Shown: piece by piece, positions 6,175 to 6,866 of the stretch
Position numbering within the stretch: the first letter of the stretch is position 1
Layout: every line of letters starts with the position of its first letter
Assembly (NCBI GenBank): GCA_945900705.1
Contig: CAMDKJ010000091.1
Coordinates: 1 to 6,866 of the forward strand
Direction: 5' to 3'
Origin: Bifidobacterium breve
GTDB lineage: Bacteria > Actinomycetota > Actinomycetes > S36-B12
Length of the DNA stretch: 6,866 bases
The notes under the pieces: model-generated
The model's input: only the letters and a program-made list of their open reading frames with translations
What the model was told of the DNA's origin: nothing
Database searches by the model: none
Translations under genes and position numbers: made by a program

Positions 6175-6866
6175 TCACACGGTCCATGTGTGGATCTCCT
6201 CGGGTTGTGGCTCGAAAATGCGAGCACCCTCAATATCAGGAAGGCTCGCGAGCGCGTGGTACTCACTGGCCACTGCAATGTATTCCGGCCGTTCGGCGAT
6301 CACCATGGGCTTGCAAGCAAATGCATCGCGTACTACCGAAAACTGGTGGTCTGTGGTGACTACGAGTGTGAAAAATCCATCGAACTCCTTGAGCACATGC
6401 CGCATGGCCTCTTCAAGGTCATCCCCCTTAGTCATCCGGTAGCCGATAAATTGGGCGGCTACCTCGGTGTCATTATCGGTAACGCAAGTAACCCCAGCGT
6501 CTACGAGCGTACGGCGAATACTTGCGTGGTTAGAAAATGATCCGTTATGGACGAGAGCCAGATCGTGGGCGGGAGAGAAGGGGTGTGCACCATCGGTGGT
6601 GATAGCCGATTCGGTGGCCATCCGGGTGTGGCCGAGGGCTAAATAGCCACTCATCTGCGGCACCCGATAACGCTCACAGATATCCCGAGGCAGTCCGACA
6701 TCCTTGATTAGGTGAATGGCTTTACCCACTCCAACAATGGTGAGTTGATGGTCGGGCGTGCCCAGCAATGCCTGGCTCACCACCTCTTCCCCTGCGCTGG
6801 TCACCAAAAAGGCGATATTGCCAATCTCCTCGATTGAGGATGTCGCCCCGGTCGCGGTGTCGACGG
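6175..6866 (-). CDS. glxB: Class II glutamine amidotransferase-like protein, GlxB/MgsA type (5' partial)
   Basis: The reading frame is open from the right edge to a TGA at 6177-6175, giving 229 visible residues. The true start lies outside the window, so the N-terminal catalytic Cys2 of class II (Ntn) amidotransferases cannot be checked. Family signatures are clear: GHTRMATES (about 6632-6606) followed by AHPFS, then HNGSF (6549-6535) and DNDTEV (6477-6460), which match the glutamine-binding core of PurF/GltB-type domains. GlxB proteins are usually about 300 residues, so roughly 70 residues are missing. In glutamate synthase this domain releases ammonia from glutamine. In the NMG pathway the equivalent subunit (MgsA) belongs to N-methylglutamate synthase. 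An internal ATG at 6807 opens a shorter frame, but similarity-like sequence continues upstream of it, so it is not the start. The stop is 4 nt from the glxC start, implying one transcript and coupled translation. The family call is secure; the substrate is inferred from context. Confidence 0.93.
   Translation of the reverse strand, partial: VDTATGATSSIEEIGNIAFLVTSAGEEVVSQALLGTPDHQLTIVGVGKAIHLIKDVGLPRDICERYRVPQMSGYLALGHTRMATESAITTDGAHPFSPAHDLALVHNGSFSNHASIRRTLVDAGVTCVTDNDTEVAAQFIGYRMTKGDDLEEAMRHVLKEFDGFFTLVVTTDHQFSVVRDAFACKPMVIAERPEYIAVASEYHALASLPDIEGARIFEPQPEEIHTWTV

Noticed and set aside
6170..6179. Perfect 10-bp palindrome TGTGATCACA at the glxB-glxC junction
   Set aside because: It resembles CRP half-sites, but those need a 6-bp spacer, which is absent. 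The sequence is fully explained by the glxB stop region and the glxC start, and it lies inside the operon.
6171..6278. N-terminal extension of glxC to an ATG at 6278
   Set aside because: It overlaps the glxB coding region in another frame, has no similarity to GlxC N-termini, and would exceed the usual family length.

Overview
The window holds a single tightly packed operon transcribed entirely on the minus strand, so genes are read from the right edge to the left. Seven genes are visible in transcription order: glxB (class II glutamine amidotransferase-like, N-terminus beyond the right edge), glxC (GXGXG domain), glxD (FMN-binding glutamate synthase-like), an XRE-cupin transcriptional regulator, soxB, soxD and soxA (sarcosine oxidase-type beta, delta and alpha subunits, with the alpha C-terminus beyond the left edge). 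There is essentially no non-coding DNA. The largest gap is 27 nt (soxB-soxD) and several junctions overlap by 1 to 14 nt, so no internal promoter or terminator is evident.

The three right-hand genes look like a glutamate synthase large subunit split into separate polypeptides: amidotransferase, beta-helix and FMN/Fe-S synthase domains. The three left-hand genes are in the canonical soxB-soxD-soxA order of heterotetrameric sarcosine oxidase; the gamma subunit (soxG) would be expected just past the left edge. In methylotrophs the pairing of these two modules defines the N-methylglutamate (NMG) pathway. There, mgsABC makes N-methylglutamate from methylamine and glutamate, and mgdABCD oxidises it back to glutamate, passing the methyl carbon to tetrahydrofolate. 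Methylamine (or another N-methyl compound) use as a nitrogen and/or one-carbon source is therefore the best-supported role. Sarcosine or glycine-betaine catabolism with a glxBCD accessory module is the main alternative. The sequence alone does not choose between them.

The regulator sits between the synthase and oxidase modules on the same strand, and its stop overlaps the soxB start. This suggests it is co-transcribed with and senses the state of the pathway it controls.

GC content looks moderate (mid-50s by eye) and Shine-Dalgarno-type sites are present, so this is a bacterium. An actinobacterium or proteobacterium is possible; the window carries no taxonomic marker that decides this. No RNA genes, mobile elements, CRISPR arrays or long DNA repeats were seen.
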